The translations under genes were made by a program, and so were the position numbers. From Microbacterium sp. SD291 (GTDB taxonomy: Bacteria > Actinomycetota > Actinomycetes > Actinomycetales > Microbacteriaceae): DNA of 64,000 nt. Location: positions 1-64,000 of the forward strand of contig NZ_JADIJR010000006.1 in the NCBI RefSeq assembly GCF_017355365.1. The letters are read 5' to 3'. Each line of letters starts with the position of its first letter. Position 1 is the stretch's first letter. This document shows, in pieces, positions 24,332 through 35,342 of this stretch. A model generated the notes under the pieces. The model was not told the origin of the DNA. It made no database searches and saw only the letters and a list, made by a program, of their open reading frames with translations.

Positions 24332-26695
24332 GTGACCACAGCCCTCTACCGCCGCTACCGGCCCGAGTCGTTCGGCGAGATGATCGGGCAGTCCCAGGTG
24401 ACCGAACCTCTGATGACCGCGCTGCGCGGCGATCGCGTCGGCCACGCCTACCTGTTCTCCGGTCCCCGCGGGTGCGGCAAGACGACCTCTGCCCGCATCC
24501 TCGCGCGGTGCCTCAACTGCGCCGAGGGCCCGACCGACGTCCCCTGCGGCACCTGCCCGAGCTGCGTGGAGCTCTCCCGTGCCGGCGGCGGATCCCTCGA
24601 CGTCGTCGAGATCGACGCGGCCAGCCACAACGGCGTCGACGACGCCCGCGACCTCCGTGAGCGCGCCACCTTCGCACCCAGCCGCGACAGGTACAAGATC
24701 TTCATCCTCGACGAGGCGCACATGGTGACGCCGCAGGGCTTCAACGCGCTGCTCAAGCTCGTCGAGGAGCCGCCGGAGCACGTCAAGTTCATCTTCGCGA
24801 CGACCGAGCCCGAGAAGGTGCTCGGCACGATCCGCTCCCGGACCCACCACTACCCGTTCCGCCTCGTGCCGCCGGCGGCGATGCTCGAGTACGTCGAGAA
24901 GCTCTGCATCGAAGAGGGAGTCATCGTCGAGCAGGGCGTGCTGCCGCTGGTCGTGCGCGCCGGCGGCGGATCCCCTCGTGACACGCTGTCGCTGCTCGAT
25001 CAGCTCATCGCGGGGTCGGACTCGCCCGCGGGTTCCGAGACCGTCACGGTCGGCTACGAGCGGGCGGTCGCGCTGCTCGGCTACACGCACGGCGCGCTGC
25101 TCGACGAGATCGTCGACGCGCTCGCCGCGGCTGACGCGGCTGCCGCGTTCCCGGCGATCGACCGGGTCGTTCAGACGGGACAGGACCCACGGCGCTTCGT
25201 CGACGACCTGCTGGAGCGACTGCGCGACCTCATCGTGATCGCGGCCGTCGGCAGCGGCGCCTCGGCGGTGCTGCGAGGGATCGCGGTCGACGACCTCGAG
25301 CGCATGCGCGTGCAGGCGGACGCCTTCGGCGCGGCGCGCCTGTCCCGCACCGCGGACATCGTCAGCGCGGCCCTCGACGACATGTCGGGGGCGACGTCGC
25401 CGCGTCTGCACCTGGAGCTCCTGGTCGCGAGGGTCCTCGCCGGGGGAGCGGATGCCGCGGCTGCGGCACCGGTCGCGACGGCCGAGCGCTCGTCTGCCCA
25501 CACCTCGGTCGTTGAGCGAGGGAGCGCAGCGAGCGAGACGAAACGCAGCAAGGTTCCCGTGACGTCGGCCCCCGCGGCCTCGGCCGTCGTCACCTCCGCT
25601 GAAGCTCCGAGCGCCGCAGCCGCAGAGACCGCTCCCGCGGAGACCGCTCCCGCAGCGTCCGCTCCCGCAGCGTCCGCTCCCGCGGCGTCCGCTCCCGCAG
25701 CGTCCGCTCCCGCAGCGTCCGCTCCGGCAGCACCCGCGCCGTCCGGCCCCGTGACCTTCGACCGCGTCTCGGCGTCATGGCCTGCCGTGCTCAAGCGCCT
25801 CGAGACGATCAGCCGCATGTCGTGGCTGCTGGCGACGGCGGTGCAGCCTCTCGGGTACGACACCGACACCGAGGTGCTCACGCTCGGTTTCACGAGCCAG
25901 CACGACGTCGCCAAGTTCAAGGGGACGACGCCGGGCTCCGGCCCGTCCGACCACCTGCGCAGCGCGATCGAGCAGGAGCTCGGCGTGCGGGTGAAGTATC
26001 TCCCCGCGCCGATGCCGACCGGAGGGGCGCCTCGCCAGCCGTCGGCATCCGGCGCCGCCCGCCCCGCCGACGCGGCTCCCGCATCGGAGCCTGCGTCAGC
26101 GGGTTCACCGCGTCCCCAGGTCAGGAGTGCATCGGCCGCTCCCGTGACCGACTGGGCCGTGGCGCCCATCCCCGCAGCCTCAGAGGCATCGGCGCCGCAA
26201 GGTCTCGGCGCGGCGTCCGGCATCGCGGCGTCGCCCGCCGCAGCCGCGGGTCCCGAGTCTTCAGCGCCCGAGTCTTCAGCGCCCGCGACGGCAGCGCCCG
26301 CGACGGCGCCCGCGGCCGGAATCTCGGCGCCGACGGCATCCGCACCGACCGCGCCCGAGCCCGCGTCCTCGCGATCGCCAGGCCGCGCGCTCGCCGACGA
26401 CGAGCCGCCTCTCCCTGACGAGCCGCCGGCGTACGACGACGAGCCGCCTTACGATCCGATGTACGAGCCGGCGATGTCGGATGCCCCGGCGCAGCCGAAG
26501 GCTCCCGTGCAGAACCCGGCGCCGTCCGCGGCATCCGCTGCGCCGAGCGCGCGGCCCCCGCGCGCCGCGCCGGTGGTCACCGATCGCACCCCTGCCGGGG
26601 GTGTGCAGCGATACGGCGAAGCCGTGATCCGCCAGGTGCTCGGTGCGACGTTCGTGCGCGAAGAGCCCTACGAGCCACCCACGAGGTTCTCCTGA
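24332..26695 (+). CDS. dnaX: DNA polymerase III subunits gamma/tau
   Basis: This 787-residue clamp-loader ATPase has Walker A in [12 protein letters not shown] near residue 45, four zinc Cys in [28 protein letters not shown], and the SRC motif in [11 protein letters not shown] long Ala/Pro linker and a conserved C-terminal tau-like block follow. The linker contains APAAS repeats and an in-frame dispersed repeat (25506-25545). TAGGCT (24320-24325) lies 6 nt before the GTG at 24332, which supports that start over the GTG three bases earlier and suggests a leaderless mRNA. Confidence 0.95.
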   Translation: MTTALYRRYRPESFGEMIGQSQVTEPLMTALRGDRVGHAYLFSGPRGCGKTTSARILARCLNCAEGPTDVPCGTCPSCVELSRAGGGSLDVVEIDAASHNGVDDARDLRERATFAPSRDRYKIFILDEAHMVTPQGFNALLKLVEEPPEHVKFIFATTEPEKVLGTIRSRTHHYPFRLVPPAAMLEYVEKLCIEEGVIVEQGVLPLVVRAGGGSPRDTLSLLDQLIAGSDSPAGSETVTVGYERAVALLGYTHGALLDEIVDALAAADAAAAFPAIDRVVQTGQDPRRFVDDLLERLRDLIVIAAVGSGASAVLRGIAVDDLERMRVQADAFGAARLSRTADIVSAALDDMSGATSPRLHLELLVARVLAGGADAAAAAPVATAERSSAHTSVVERGSAASETKRSKVPVTSAPAASAVVTSAEAPSAAAAETAPAETAPAASAPAASAPAASAPAASAPAASAPAAPAPSGPVTFDRVSASWPAVLKRLETISRMSWLLATAVQPLGYDTDTEVLTLGFTSQHDVAKFKGTTPGSGPSDHLRSAIEQELGVRVKYLPAPMPTGGAPRQPSASGAARPADAAPASEPASAGSPRPQVRSASAAPVTDWAVAPIPAASEASAPQGLGAASGIAASPAAAAGPESSAPESSAPATAAPATAPAAGISAPTASAPTAPEPASSRSPGRALADDEPPLPDEPPAYDDEPPYDPMYEPAMSDAPAQPKAPVQNPAPSAASAAPSARPPRAAPVVTDRTPAGGVQRYGEAVIRQVLGATFVREEPYEPPTRFS
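25506..25545. repeat. dispersed GAGCGAG-type repeat inside dnaX
   Basis: A 40-bp segment beginning GGTCGTTGAGCGAGGGAGCG and ending GAGACGAAACG resembles the short dispersed repeats often seen between genes in Microbacteriaceae. Here it lies inside the dnaX linker and is read in frame as [15 protein letters not shown]. The repeat identity is recalled knowledge and unverified. Confidence 0.5.
25645..25735 (+). repeat. 15-bp tandem repeat coding for APAAS units
   Basis: About five to six copies of a 15-bp unit (GCTCCCGCAGCGTCC) encode a flexible Ala/Pro/Ser linker in DnaX. Copy number is likely variable between strains. Confidence 0.8.
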
Positions 26696-27288
26696 TGTAT
26701 GACGGCATCGTCCAAGAGCTGATCGACGAGTTCGGCCGGCTGCCCGGGATCGGACCGAAGTCCGCTCAGCGCATCACCTTCCACATCCTGCAGACGCCGA
26801 CGTTCGACGTCGCGCGACTCGCGGAGCTGCTCACCGAGATCCGCATCCGGGTGAGGTTCTGCGAGGTGTGCGGCAACGTGGCCGAGCAGGAGCGGTGTGC
26901 GATCTGCCGCGATCCTCGACGCAACCCCGCCCTGATCTGCGTGGTCGAGGACGCGAAGGACGTGGCTGCCATCGAGCGCACCCGTGAGTTCCGCGGTCTC
27001 TATCACGTGCTCGGCGGGGCGATCAGCCCGATCGCGGGCGTGGGACCCGACGATCTGCGCATCGCGCAACTCATGACGCGCCTCGCCGACGGCACCGTCC
27101 AGGAGGTCATCCTCGCCACCAACCCCAACCTCGAGGGCGAGGCGACCGCGAGCTATCTCAGCAGGCTCCTGACAACCATGGAGATCACGGTCTCGCGGCT
27201 GGCCTCGGGTCTGCCCGTCGGCGGCGACCTCGAGTACGCCGACGAGGTCACGCTCGGCCGGGCCTTCGAGGGCCGGCGCGTCCTGTGA
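26695..27288 (+). CDS. recR: recombination mediator RecR
   Basis: This 197-residue RecR works in RecFOR gap repair. It has an N-terminal helix-hairpin-helix ([20 protein letters not shown]), a four-Cys zinc motif ([16 protein letters not shown]) and a Toprim domain ([14 protein letters not shown]). The ATG shares a base with the dnaX stop (TGATG). Confidence 0.97.
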   Translation: MYDGIVQELIDEFGRLPGIGPKSAQRITFHILQTPTFDVARLAELLTEIRIRVRFCEVCGNVAEQERCAICRDPRRNPALICVVEDAKDVAAIERTREFRGLYHVLGGAISPIAGVGPDDLRIAQLMTRLADGTVQEVILATNPNLEGEATASYLSRLLTTMEITVSRLASGLPVGGDLEYADEVTLGRAFEGRRVL

Positions 27289-28202
27289 CGGCGCACGCCG
27301 GATTCTCGCGGCGCGGCTGGCTCCTCTTCGGGGCGATGTCGCTGCTCTGGGGAGTGCCGTATCTGTTCATCAGCATCGCGGTCGAGTCGCTGTCGCCGCC
27401 GGCGGTCGTCGCCGGGCGCACGCTGATCGCCGCACTGCTGCTGCTCCCGTTCGCGATCCGCGGCGGTGCGCTGCGTGCGGCGATGAAGCACTGGCCGTGG
27501 GTGCTCGCGTTCGGCCTCGTGGAGATGGCCGGCCCGTTCCTGCTGCTCGGGCACGCCCAGATCACACTGCCGTCCGGCATGACAGGTCTGCTCGTCGCCA
27601 CGGTGCCGCTGTTCGCGGCGCTGATCGCGCTCGGCGGCGGAGATCGTGGCGTTCTCCGCCCGGCCAGGGGCATCGGGCTCGTCGTCGGGTTCATCGGCGT
27701 CGCGATCGTCGTCGCCGGCCCCGGGCTGTTCGGCGGAGAGCTCAGCCTGATCGCAGCGGGCGAGGTGCTCCTCGTCGCGATCCTCTACGCGATCGCTCCG
27801 TTCATCGTGGCGCGCAAGCTCGCCGACGTGCCGTCGCTCGGCACGATCACGATGTCGCTCCTGATGATCGGCATCCTCTACCTGCCGATCGCGATCCTCA
27901 CCCAGGACCGGATGCCGACGCCGTCGTCGATCGGCGCCCTGATCGCCCTCGCCGTGATCTGCACGGCGATCGCCTTCCTCGCCTTCTTCGCCCTGATCCG
28001 TGAGGTCGGCCCGGTGCGCGCGCCGCTGTTCACCTACGTCAACCCGGTCGTCGCGATCATCCTCGGCGTCATCATCCTCTCCGAGCCGCTCACCCCCGGT
28101 CTGCTCATCGGGCTCCCGCTGATCATCGCCGGCTGCTGGTTCGCCGGGACAGGCGGACGGCTGAGGCCCGCGGCATCCGCTGCCGTGCCGCCCGCCCTCT
28201 GA
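27285..28202 (+). CDS. DMT-superfamily (EamA) transporter
   Basis: This 305-residue protein has ten predicted membrane helices in two EamA repeats. The first starts [17 protein letters not shown] and the second starts near [17 protein letters not shown]. The GTG start overlaps the recR stop (GTGA). Family members export metabolites or amino acids. No substrate is evident. Confidence 0.88.
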   Translation: MTAHAGFSRRGWLLFGAMSLLWGVPYLFISIAVESLSPPAVVAGRTLIAALLLLPFAIRGGALRAAMKHWPWVLAFGLVEMAGPFLLLGHAQITLPSGMTGLLVATVPLFAALIALGGGDRGVLRPARGIGLVVGFIGVAIVVAGPGLFGGELSLIAAGEVLLVAILYAIAPFIVARKLADVPSLGTITMSLLMIGILYLPIAILTQDRMPTPSSIGALIALAVICTAIAFLAFFALIREVGPVRAPLFTYVNPVVAIILGVIILSEPLTPGLLIGLPLIIAGCWFAGTGGRLRPAASAAVPPAL

Positions 28203-28238
28203 CCTGCGCGGTCGCCGTCTCGGTCGCCTGGTCATGTC

Positions 28239-28291
28239 AGGGACCTCGTGTTGCCGCCCGTCACCGCTCGGGGCGGCATTCTGAGGTCCCT
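28239..28291. repeat. large two-tier inverted repeat
   Basis: Arms AGGGACCTC (28239-28247) and GCCGCCC (28253-28259) pair perfectly with GGGCGGC (28271-28277) and GAGGTCCCT (28283-28291). They are separated by symmetric 5-nt internal loops and an 11-nt apical loop. It could terminate the recR/DMT transcript, but there is no T-run, so it may be a dispersed palindromic element. Confidence 0.75.
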
Positions 28292-28356
28292 CGTGCATCG
28301 GCTCTCTGCGCCCGCATGGAGCCGACACATGCGTAACAGTGCATATGCCGCGAACG

Positions 28357-28362
28357 TAGAAT
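28357..28362 (+). promoter_or_regulatory. -10 box of the lysC promoter
   Basis: TAGAAT lies 39 nt before the lysC GTG, with a weak TAACAG -35 at 28334-28339 and 17-bp spacing. It predicts a leader of about 33 nt. Confidence 0.5.
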
Positions 28363-28401
28363 GAGCGTGGGCGGATCCGCCCGACATCCCAGGGAGTGAA
28401 C

Positions 28402-29688
28402 GTGGCCCTCATCGTGCAGAAGTACGGCGGCTCCTCAGTCGCCGACGCAGAGAGCATCAAGCGCGTCGCCAAGCGCATCGTCGACACGCGCCGGGCAGGT
28501 CACGATGTCGTCGTCGCGGTGAGCGCGATGGGCGACACGACCGACGAGCTCCTCGACCTCGCGAACGAGGTCGCGCCGATCCCTGCGCCTCGCGAGCTCG
28601 ACATGCTGCTCTCCAGCGGCGAGCGGATCTCGATGGCCCTGCTCGCGATGGCGATCCACTCGATGGGCTTCGAGGCGCGCTCGTTCACCGGCAGCCAGGC
28701 CGGCATGATCACCGACTCGCAGCACGGCGCGGCGCGCATCGTCGACGTCACCCCGGTGCGCCTGCGCGAGGCGCTCGACGAGGGCGCCATCGTCATCGTC
28801 GCCGGCTTCCAGGGCTTCAACCGCGACACCCGAGACATCACCACGCTCGGCCGCGGCGGCTCCGACACCACCGCCGTCGCCCTCGCCGCCGCCCTCGACG
28901 CCGACGTGTGCGAGATCTACAGCGACGTCGACGGGATCTTCACCGCCGACCCGCGTGTGATCCCGAAGGCGCAGAAGCTCGACCACGTCTCGAGCGAGGA
29001 GATGCTCGAGCTCGCCGCGAACGGCGCCAAGGTGCTGTACATCCGCGCCGTCGAGTACGCGCGCCGTCACGGCGTCCTGATCCACGCCCGGTCGACGTTC
29101 TCGTCGTCCGAGGGCACATACGTTCTGGGTGAGGGCATGAAGAACCCCCGCCAATCCGAGGGAGCAGTCATGGAAGAACCGATCGTCGCCGGCGTGGCCA
29201 CCGACTTCAGCCACGCCAAGATCACCGTCGCGGGCGTTCCGGACGTGCCGGGCAAGGCCGCCGAGATCTTCAAGATCGTCGCGAAGTCGGGCGCGAACGT
29301 CGACATGATCGTGCAGAACGTGTCGGCCGCCTCCACCCGGCGCACCGACATCTCATTCACGGTTCCCAAGGCTGACGCCGCGGCGGCCCTCAAGGCGCTG
29401 GCTGCCGAGCAGGACGAGGTCGGCTTCCAGAACCTCGTGCACGACGACCAGATCGGCAAGCTCTCGGTCGTCGGCGCGGGGATGCGCACGCACTCCGGCG
29501 TCTCGGCGACCCTGTTCGAGGCGCTGTCCGCGGGCGGCATCAACATCGAGATGATCTCGACCTCCGAGATCCGCATCTCGGTGGTGCTCCGCGATACCGA
29601 CCTCGCCGAGGCCGCCCGCACTGTGCACACCGCCTACGGTCTCGACGGCGATGCCGAGGCCACCGTGCACGCGGGCACGGGCCGCTGA
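28402..29688 (+). CDS. lysC: aspartate kinase
   Basis: This 428-residue aspartokinase is the first enzyme of the Lys/Thr/Met pathway. The N-terminal kinase domain has [31 protein letters not shown] and [12 protein letters not shown]. Two C-terminal ACT domains bind Lys/Thr effectors. An internal ATG ([14 protein letters not shown]) could give the separate beta subunit known from other actinobacteria. The GTG at 28402 is 5 nt after AGGGAG. asd follows. Confidence 0.96.
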   Translation: MALIVQKYGGSSVADAESIKRVAKRIVDTRRAGHDVVVAVSAMGDTTDELLDLANEVAPIPAPRELDMLLSSGERISMALLAMAIHSMGFEARSFTGSQAGMITDSQHGAARIVDVTPVRLREALDEGAIVIVAGFQGFNRDTRDITTLGRGGSDTTAVALAAALDADVCEIYSDVDGIFTADPRVIPKAQKLDHVSSEEMLELAANGAKVLYIRAVEYARRHGVLIHARSTFSSSEGTYVLGEGMKNPRQSEGAVMEEPIVAGVATDFSHAKITVAGVPDVPGKAAEIFKIVAKSGANVDMIVQNVSAASTRRTDISFTVPKADAAAALKALAAEQDEVGFQNLVHDDQIGKLSVVGAGMRTHSGVSATLFEALSAGGINIEMISTSEIRISVVLRDTDLAEAARTVHTAYGLDGDAEATVHAGTGR

Positions 29689-29704
29689 CACAAACCGAAG
29701 ACCT

Positions 29705-29728
29705 GGTCCCTGAGCTTGTCGAAGGGCC
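29705..29728. repeat. single copy of the dispersed REP-like unit
   Basis: A copy of the GGTCCCTGAGC-TTGTCGAAGGG unit lies between lysC and asd, differing at one base from the tandem copies near tRNA-Thr. Confidence 0.8.
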
Positions 29729-29743
29729 GTTCCGGCGCGGTAG

Positions 29744-30913
<1,170 letters not shown>

Positions 30914-30997
30914 GAGCATCCGCGCCATGCGGATCCGGTCTGACCGGACGAGCCTGCGTGGTCAGGAGGGCGGGAGCCCGCGAACTAGACTGTTGTG

Positions 30998-32470
30998 GTG
31001 ACAGAAAACGTCGATGTCGTCTTGATCGGCGGTGGCATCATGAGCGCCACCCTCGGAACCCTGCTGCACCAGCTGCAGCCGGATTGGAAGATCGTCGCCT
31101 TCGAGCGGCTCTCCGATGTGGCGCAGGAGTCGTCCAACGCGTGGAACAACGCAGGCACCGGGCACGCCGCGCTCTGCGAGCTGAACTACATGCCGCAGCA
31201 GGGCAGCGCGCCGCTCGACCCGGCCAAGGCGATCTCGATCAACGAGCAGTTCCAGCAGAGCCGCCAGTTCTGGTCGTCGCTGGTCGAGAAGGGCGTGCTC
31301 GACGCGCCGTCGACGTTCATCAACGCCACCCCGCACATGACGTTCGTGCGCGGTGAGAAGGATGTCGCCTACCTCCGCAAGCGCTACGAGGTGCTCAGGG
31401 AGCAGCCGCTGTTCGCGGGCATCGAGTACAGCGAGGACTCGCGCGTCATCAACAAGTGGGCGCCCCTGCTCATGCAGAAGCGACGCAAGGGCGAGCCGTT
31501 CGCGGCCACCCGGGTGCCTTCGGGCACCGATGTCGACTTCGGTGCGCTCACGCATCAGCTGTTCGACCACCTCACGGCGTCCGGCGTCGACCTCCGTCTG
31601 AACCATGAGGTCCGCGGCCTCAAGAAGCAGAAGGACGGCGACTGGCTCGTCAAGTACCGCACCACGATCGGCCGCACGCCGAATCAGATCAAGGCACGCT
31701 TCGTGTTCGTCGGCGCGGGCGGCTGGGCGCTCAAGCTCCTGCAGAGCTCGGGCATCCCCGAGATCGAGGGCTACGGCGTCTTCCCGATCGGCGGGCAGTT
31801 CCTGAAGACCACCAACCCGAAGGTGGTCGCGCAGCACCAGGCGAAGGTGTACTCGCAGGCTTCCGTCGGGGCTCCGCCGATGTCGGTTCCGCACCTCGAC
31901 ACCCGCGTCGTCGACGGCGAGGCGTCGCTGATGTTCGGCCCGTTCGCGACGTTCAGCCCGAAGTTCCTCAAGCAGGGCTCGATGCTCGACATCGTCACCC
32001 AGGTGCGGCCGCACAATCTGTGGCCGATGCTCCGGGTCGCCTTCGCGAACCCCGACCTGATCACGTACCTCGTCAGCGAGCTGGTGAAGAACCACCGCAA
32101 GAAGGTCGATAACCTCCGCACCTTCATGCCCGGCGCCGAGGATGAGGACTGGACCCTCATCGACGCAGGTCAGCGCGCGCAGGTGATGAAGAAGGACGCG
32201 AAGAAGGGCGGCATCCTCCAGTTCGGCACCGAGGTCGTCTCCTCGGCCGACGGCTCGATCGCGGGCCTTCTCGGCGCCTCGCCCGGCGCTTCGACGGCCG
32301 TGCCGATCATGCTGCAGCTCCTGCAGAAGTGCTTCCCCGAGCAGTTCCCCGGCTGGGAGGCGGAACTGCGCAGCCTGATCCCGACGTTCGGCGAGAGCCT
32401 GAACGCGGATGCCGAAGCCGCGGCGAGGTCGACCGCGGAGACCGCCGAGGCCCTCGGCATCAACGCGTAG
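30998..32470 (+). CDS. mqo: malate:quinone oxidoreductase
   Basis: This 490-residue FAD enzyme of the TCA cycle passes electrons from malate to menaquinone at the membrane. It has the FAD motif VLIGGGIMSATLG, the Mqo signature SNAWNNAGTGHAALCELNY, and a C-terminal GASPGASTAVPIML. TAGACT (30986-30991) is 6 nt before the GTG at 30998, so the mRNA is probably leaderless. The start context (TAGACT-GTTGTG-GTG) nearly matches that of dnaX. Confidence 0.96.
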   Translation: MTENVDVVLIGGGIMSATLGTLLHQLQPDWKIVAFERLSDVAQESSNAWNNAGTGHAALCELNYMPQQGSAPLDPAKAISINEQFQQSRQFWSSLVEKGVLDAPSTFINATPHMTFVRGEKDVAYLRKRYEVLREQPLFAGIEYSEDSRVINKWAPLLMQKRRKGEPFAATRVPSGTDVDFGALTHQLFDHLTASGVDLRLNHEVRGLKKQKDGDWLVKYRTTIGRTPNQIKARFVFVGAGGWALKLLQSSGIPEIEGYGVFPIGGQFLKTTNPKVVAQHQAKVYSQASVGAPPMSVPHLDTRVVDGEASLMFGPFATFSPKFLKQGSMLDIVTQVRPHNLWPMLRVAFANPDLITYLVSELVKNHRKKVDNLRTFMPGAEDEDWTLIDAGQRAQVMKKDAKKGGILQFGTEVVSSADGSIAGLLGASPGASTAVPIMLQLLQKCFPEQFPGWEAELRSLIPTFGESLNADAEAAARSTAETAEALGINA

Positions 32471-32477
32471 CCGCATC

Positions 32478-33131
32478 GTGGCGAAGCTCTACTTCCGCTA
32501 CGGCGCGATGAACTCGGGCAAGTCCACGTCGCTGCTGCAGGCCGCGTACAACTACGAGGAGCGCGGACAGCGCGTGCTGCTCGCGAAGCCCGCGATCGAC
32601 ACGAAGGGCGCGTCGCAGATCGACTCCCGCCTCGGGATGACGCGGGACGTCGACTTCCTGATCGGCGCCGACGACGACGTCAGAGTGCTGTTCGCCGAGC
32701 ATCGCGAGCGTCTGCGCCGCACCGTCGAGTCCGAGCTCATCCCGAGCGGGCCGGTGGACGTCGCCTGCCTCCTGATCGATGAGGCGCAGTTCCTCACGCC
32801 GGAGCAGGTCGACGACCTGTTCCGGATCGCCGTCGAGGACGGCATCCCGGTGCTGGCCTACGGCATCCGCAACGACTTCCGCACCCACGCCTTCCCCGGC
32901 TCCGCTCGGCTGCTCGCCATCGCGCACTCGCTCGAGGAGCTGAAGACGATCTGCCGCTGCGGACGCAAGGCCGTGTTCAACGGCCGCGTGATCGGCGGCC
33001 GCTTCGTGTTCGACGGCGATCAGGTCGCGATCGACGAGGGCGCCGCCGGTGCCGCTGCCGCCGAGCTGACGACCTACGAATCGCTGTGCGGCTCCTGCTA
33101 CCTGCAGGAGTCCGGAGGCCGTCTGGGCTGA
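32478..33131 (+). CDS. tdk: thymidine kinase
   Basis: This 217-residue type II thymidine kinase has P-loop GAMNSGKSTSLLQ, catalytic DEAQFLTPEQ, the lasso region, and a zinc site formed by CRCG and CGSC pairs. The GTG at 32478 is 7 nt after the mqo stop. A large inverted repeat lies after the gene. Confidence 0.95.
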   Translation: MAKLYFRYGAMNSGKSTSLLQAAYNYEERGQRVLLAKPAIDTKGASQIDSRLGMTRDVDFLIGADDDVRVLFAEHRERLRRTVESELIPSGPVDVACLLIDEAQFLTPEQVDDLFRIAVEDGIPVLAYGIRNDFRTHAFPGSARLLAIAHSLEELKTICRCGRKAVFNGRVIGGRFVFDGDQVAIDEGAAGAAAAELTTYESLCGSCYLQESGGRLG

Positions 33132-33158
33132 CAGCCCGGCGTCTGCACACCGCCCGTT

Positions 33159-33238
33159 CACAACTCCTCAGGATCGGGCTGCCCGGGCGCGCAATCATGC
33201 CCCGCGGCCTCGTCGGAGAGCGTTCCTGAGGAGTTGTG
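33159..33238. repeat. 80-bp inverted repeat with 15-bp perfect arms
   Basis: CACAACTCCTCAGGA (33159-33173) is inverted as TCCTGAGGAGTTGTG (33224-33238) around a 50-nt GC-rich loop. It sits between tdk and the lldR promoter. It lacks a T-run, so it looks more like a dispersed palindromic element than a classical terminator. Confidence 0.8.
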
Positions 33239-33247
33239 CAACGCGCC

Positions 33248-33276
33248 TTGCGTGGTCTGACCACAGGCGCTACTGT
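33248..33276 (+). promoter_or_regulatory. sigma70-type promoter of lldR-lldD
   Basis: TTGCGT (33248-33253) and TACTGT (33271-33276) are separated by 17 bp. Both boxes touch the two GntR dyads, so bound regulator would block polymerase. Confidence 0.7.
33252..33264. promoter_or_regulatory. GntR/FadR-type operator 1
   Basis: GTGGTC-T-GACCAC is a perfect dyad matching the TGGTnnnACCA consensus of the FadR subfamily (LldR, PdhR). It overlaps the -35 box. Confidence 0.8.
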
Positions 33277-33289
33277 GGTCAGACCACAG
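33273..33289. promoter_or_regulatory. GntR/FadR-type operator 2
   Basis: CTGTGGTC-A-GACCACAG is a perfect 8+1+8 dyad. Its centre lies 23 bp from operator 1 and it overlaps the -10 box. Confidence 0.8.
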
Positions 33290-33304
33290 ACCTGAGGAGA
33301 GCGG

Positions 33305-34030
33305 ATGCCGGAGCAGCAGCCTGCACGCGCATGGCGCCTGGTGCTCGAGCACATCGAGCGCGACCTCCTCGACGGACGGCTCGGACCGGGGGACCGTCTC
33401 GCCTCGGAGCGGGATCTCGCGACCGACCTCGGCGTCGGGCGCTCCAGCGTCCGCGAGGCGCTCCGGGTGCTCGAGGTGATGGGGCTGATCCGCACGTCGA
33501 CGGGCTCAGGGCCGCAGTCGGGCGCGATCGTGATCGCGACGCCCCACGGTGGCATGTCCGCCCTCCTGCGCCTCCAGGTGGCGGCTCAGGGCTTCCCGCT
33601 GGACGATGTGGTGCAGACCCGCCTCGTCCTCGAAGGGGCGGTCGTGCAGGCGCTCGCAACGCGACCGGGACGGGATCTCACCGGGCCTCGCCTGCTCCTC
33701 GAGGCGATGGAGGCAGACGACCTCACCGCGCAGGAGTTCCTCGCGCTCGACGCGCAGCTGCATCTGGCGCTCGCCGAGGTCAGCGGCAACACCGTGATCG
33801 CCGCCATGATGGCGGGCCTTCGCAGCGCCATCGAATCGTACGTGCAGGAGGGCGCGGCATCCGTCGCCGACTGGGCTGAGACGGCCTCGCACCTGCGCAC
33901 CGAGCACCTCGCGATCGTCGAGGCGATCGAAGCGGGAGACGCGGATGCCGCCCGCACGCTCGTGCATGACCACATCACCGGCTACTACACCGCGACGGGG
34001 CTGACCCGCAGCTCGCCGTCCCCCCACTGA
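33305..34030 (+). CDS. lldR: GntR-family (FCD) regulator of lactate use
   Basis: This 241-residue protein has an N-terminal winged helix ([31 protein letters not shown]) and a C-terminal FCD ligand-binding domain with its His/Asp metal residues ([15 protein letters not shown]). The ATG follows GAGGAG. The two dyads in its promoter fit autoregulation. The downstream lldD makes L-lactate the likely effector. The symbol is inferred from the pairing. Confidence 0.85.
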   Translation: MPEQQPARAWRLVLEHIERDLLDGRLGPGDRLASERDLATDLGVGRSSVREALRVLEVMGLIRTSTGSGPQSGAIVIATPHGGMSALLRLQVAAQGFPLDDVVQTRLVLEGAVVQALATRPGRDLTGPRLLLEAMEADDLTAQEFLALDAQLHLALAEVSGNTVIAAMMAGLRSAIESYVQEGAASVADWAETASHLRTEHLAIVEAIEAGDADAARTLVHDHITGYYTATGLTRSSPSPH

Positions 34031-34040
34031 GAGGAACACC

Positions 34041-35300
34041 ATGGTCCAGCGACAGGTGCCCAACCCCGCAGAGCTCCTCGAACTGATGAAGTTCAAGAAG
34101 CCCGAGCTGAACGGGAAGAAGCGTCGCCTCGACGGCGCGCTCACGATCGACGACCTGCGCCTGATCGCGAAGCGCCGCACGCCCAAGGCCGCGTTCGACT
34201 ACACCGACGGGGCGGCGGAGGGGGAGCTCTCACTCACCCGCGCGCGCCAGGCGTTCCAGGACATCGAGTTCCATCCCGGCATCCTGCGCCCCGCCCCGGA
34301 CGTCGACACGTCGACGGAGATCCTCGGCGGGCCCTCCGCGCTGCCTTTCGGCATCGCACCCACCGGCTTCACGCGCCTGATGCAGACCGAGGGCGAGGTC
34401 GCCGGTGCCGGTGCCGCTGCGGCCGCCGGCATCCCGTTCACCCTGTCGACCCTCGGCACCACGTCGATCGAGGGCGTGAAGGACGCGAATCCGCACGGCC
34501 GCAACTGGTTCCAGCTGTACGTCATGCGCGACCGCGAGATCTCCTACGAGCTCGCCAGGCGCGCCGCGGCATCCGGGTTCGACACCCTGCAGTTCACCGT
34601 CGACACCCCCGTCGCCGGCGCGCGTCTGCGTGACAAGCGCAACGGCTTCAGCATCCCCCCGCAGCTGACCCTCGGCACGATCATCAACGCCATCCCGCGG
34701 CCCTGGTGGTGGTACGACTTCCTCACCACGCCGAAGCTCGAGTTCGCCTCGCTGAAGACCACGGGCGGCACGGTCGGCGAGCTGCTCGACGCCGCGATGG
34801 ACCCGACGATCAGCTACGACGATCTCGCGGTGATCCGCGACATCTGGCCGGGGAGGATCGTGATCAAGGGCGTGCAGAACGTCGAGGACTCGCTGCGCCT
34901 GCGCGATGCCGGCGTCGACGGCATCGTGCTCTCGAATCACGGCGGTCGTCAGCTCGACCGGGCCCCGATCCCGTTCCACCTGCTCCCGGAGGTTCGCAAG
35001 GCCACCGGCGACGGCTTCACCGTCATGATCGACACCGGCATCATGAACGGCGCCGACATCGTGGCCGCCGTCGCCCTAGGGGCGGACTTCACCCTGATCG
35101 GCCGCGCGTACCTGTACGGGCTGATGGCCGGCGGGCGCGCGGGCGTCGACCGGACGATCGCGATCCTGCGCACCGAGATCGAGCGGACCATGCGCCTGCT
35201 CGGCGCCTCGACCCTGGCCGAGCTCGAGCCTGCGCACGTGACCCAGCTCACTCGGCTGGTGCCGGTGGCCCGGGCAGCGGCCGAGGCGGTCGCTCGCTAG
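34041..35300 (+). CDS. lldD: FMN-dependent L-lactate dehydrogenase / alpha-hydroxy-acid oxidase
   Basis: This 419-residue TIM-barrel flavoprotein oxidises L-lactate to pyruvate. The N-terminal region has [20 protein letters not shown], and FMN contacts lie in [13 protein letters not shown]. The active-site His is in [13 protein letters not shown] at about residue 300, and the phosphate-binding [15 protein letters not shown] follows. It starts 10 nt after lldR with GAGAGGAA upstream, so the two form one operon. Confidence 0.93.
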   Translation: MVQRQVPNPAELLELMKFKKPELNGKKRRLDGALTIDDLRLIAKRRTPKAAFDYTDGAAEGELSLTRARQAFQDIEFHPGILRPAPDVDTSTEILGGPSALPFGIAPTGFTRLMQTEGEVAGAGAAAAAGIPFTLSTLGTTSIEGVKDANPHGRNWFQLYVMRDREISYELARRAAASGFDTLQFTVDTPVAGARLRDKRNGFSIPPQLTLGTIINAIPRPWWWYDFLTTPKLEFASLKTTGGTVGELLDAAMDPTISYDDLAVIRDIWPGRIVIKGVQNVEDSLRLRDAGVDGIVLSNHGGRQLDRAPIPFHLLPEVRKATGDGFTVMIDTGIMNGADIVAAVALGADFTLIGRAYLYGLMAGGRAGVDRTIAILRTEIERTMRLLGASTLAELEPAHVTQLTRLVPVARAAAEAVAR

Positions 35301-35330
35301 CGCTGCGGCGCTGCGGCGCTGCGGCGCTGT
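35300..35330. repeat. 9-bp tandem repeat (GCGCTGCGG)
   Basis: About three copies of a 9-bp unit lie between the convergent lldD and HAD genes. They are probably slippage-derived. Confidence 0.7.
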
Positions 35331-35342
35331 GACGCTCGGCGG

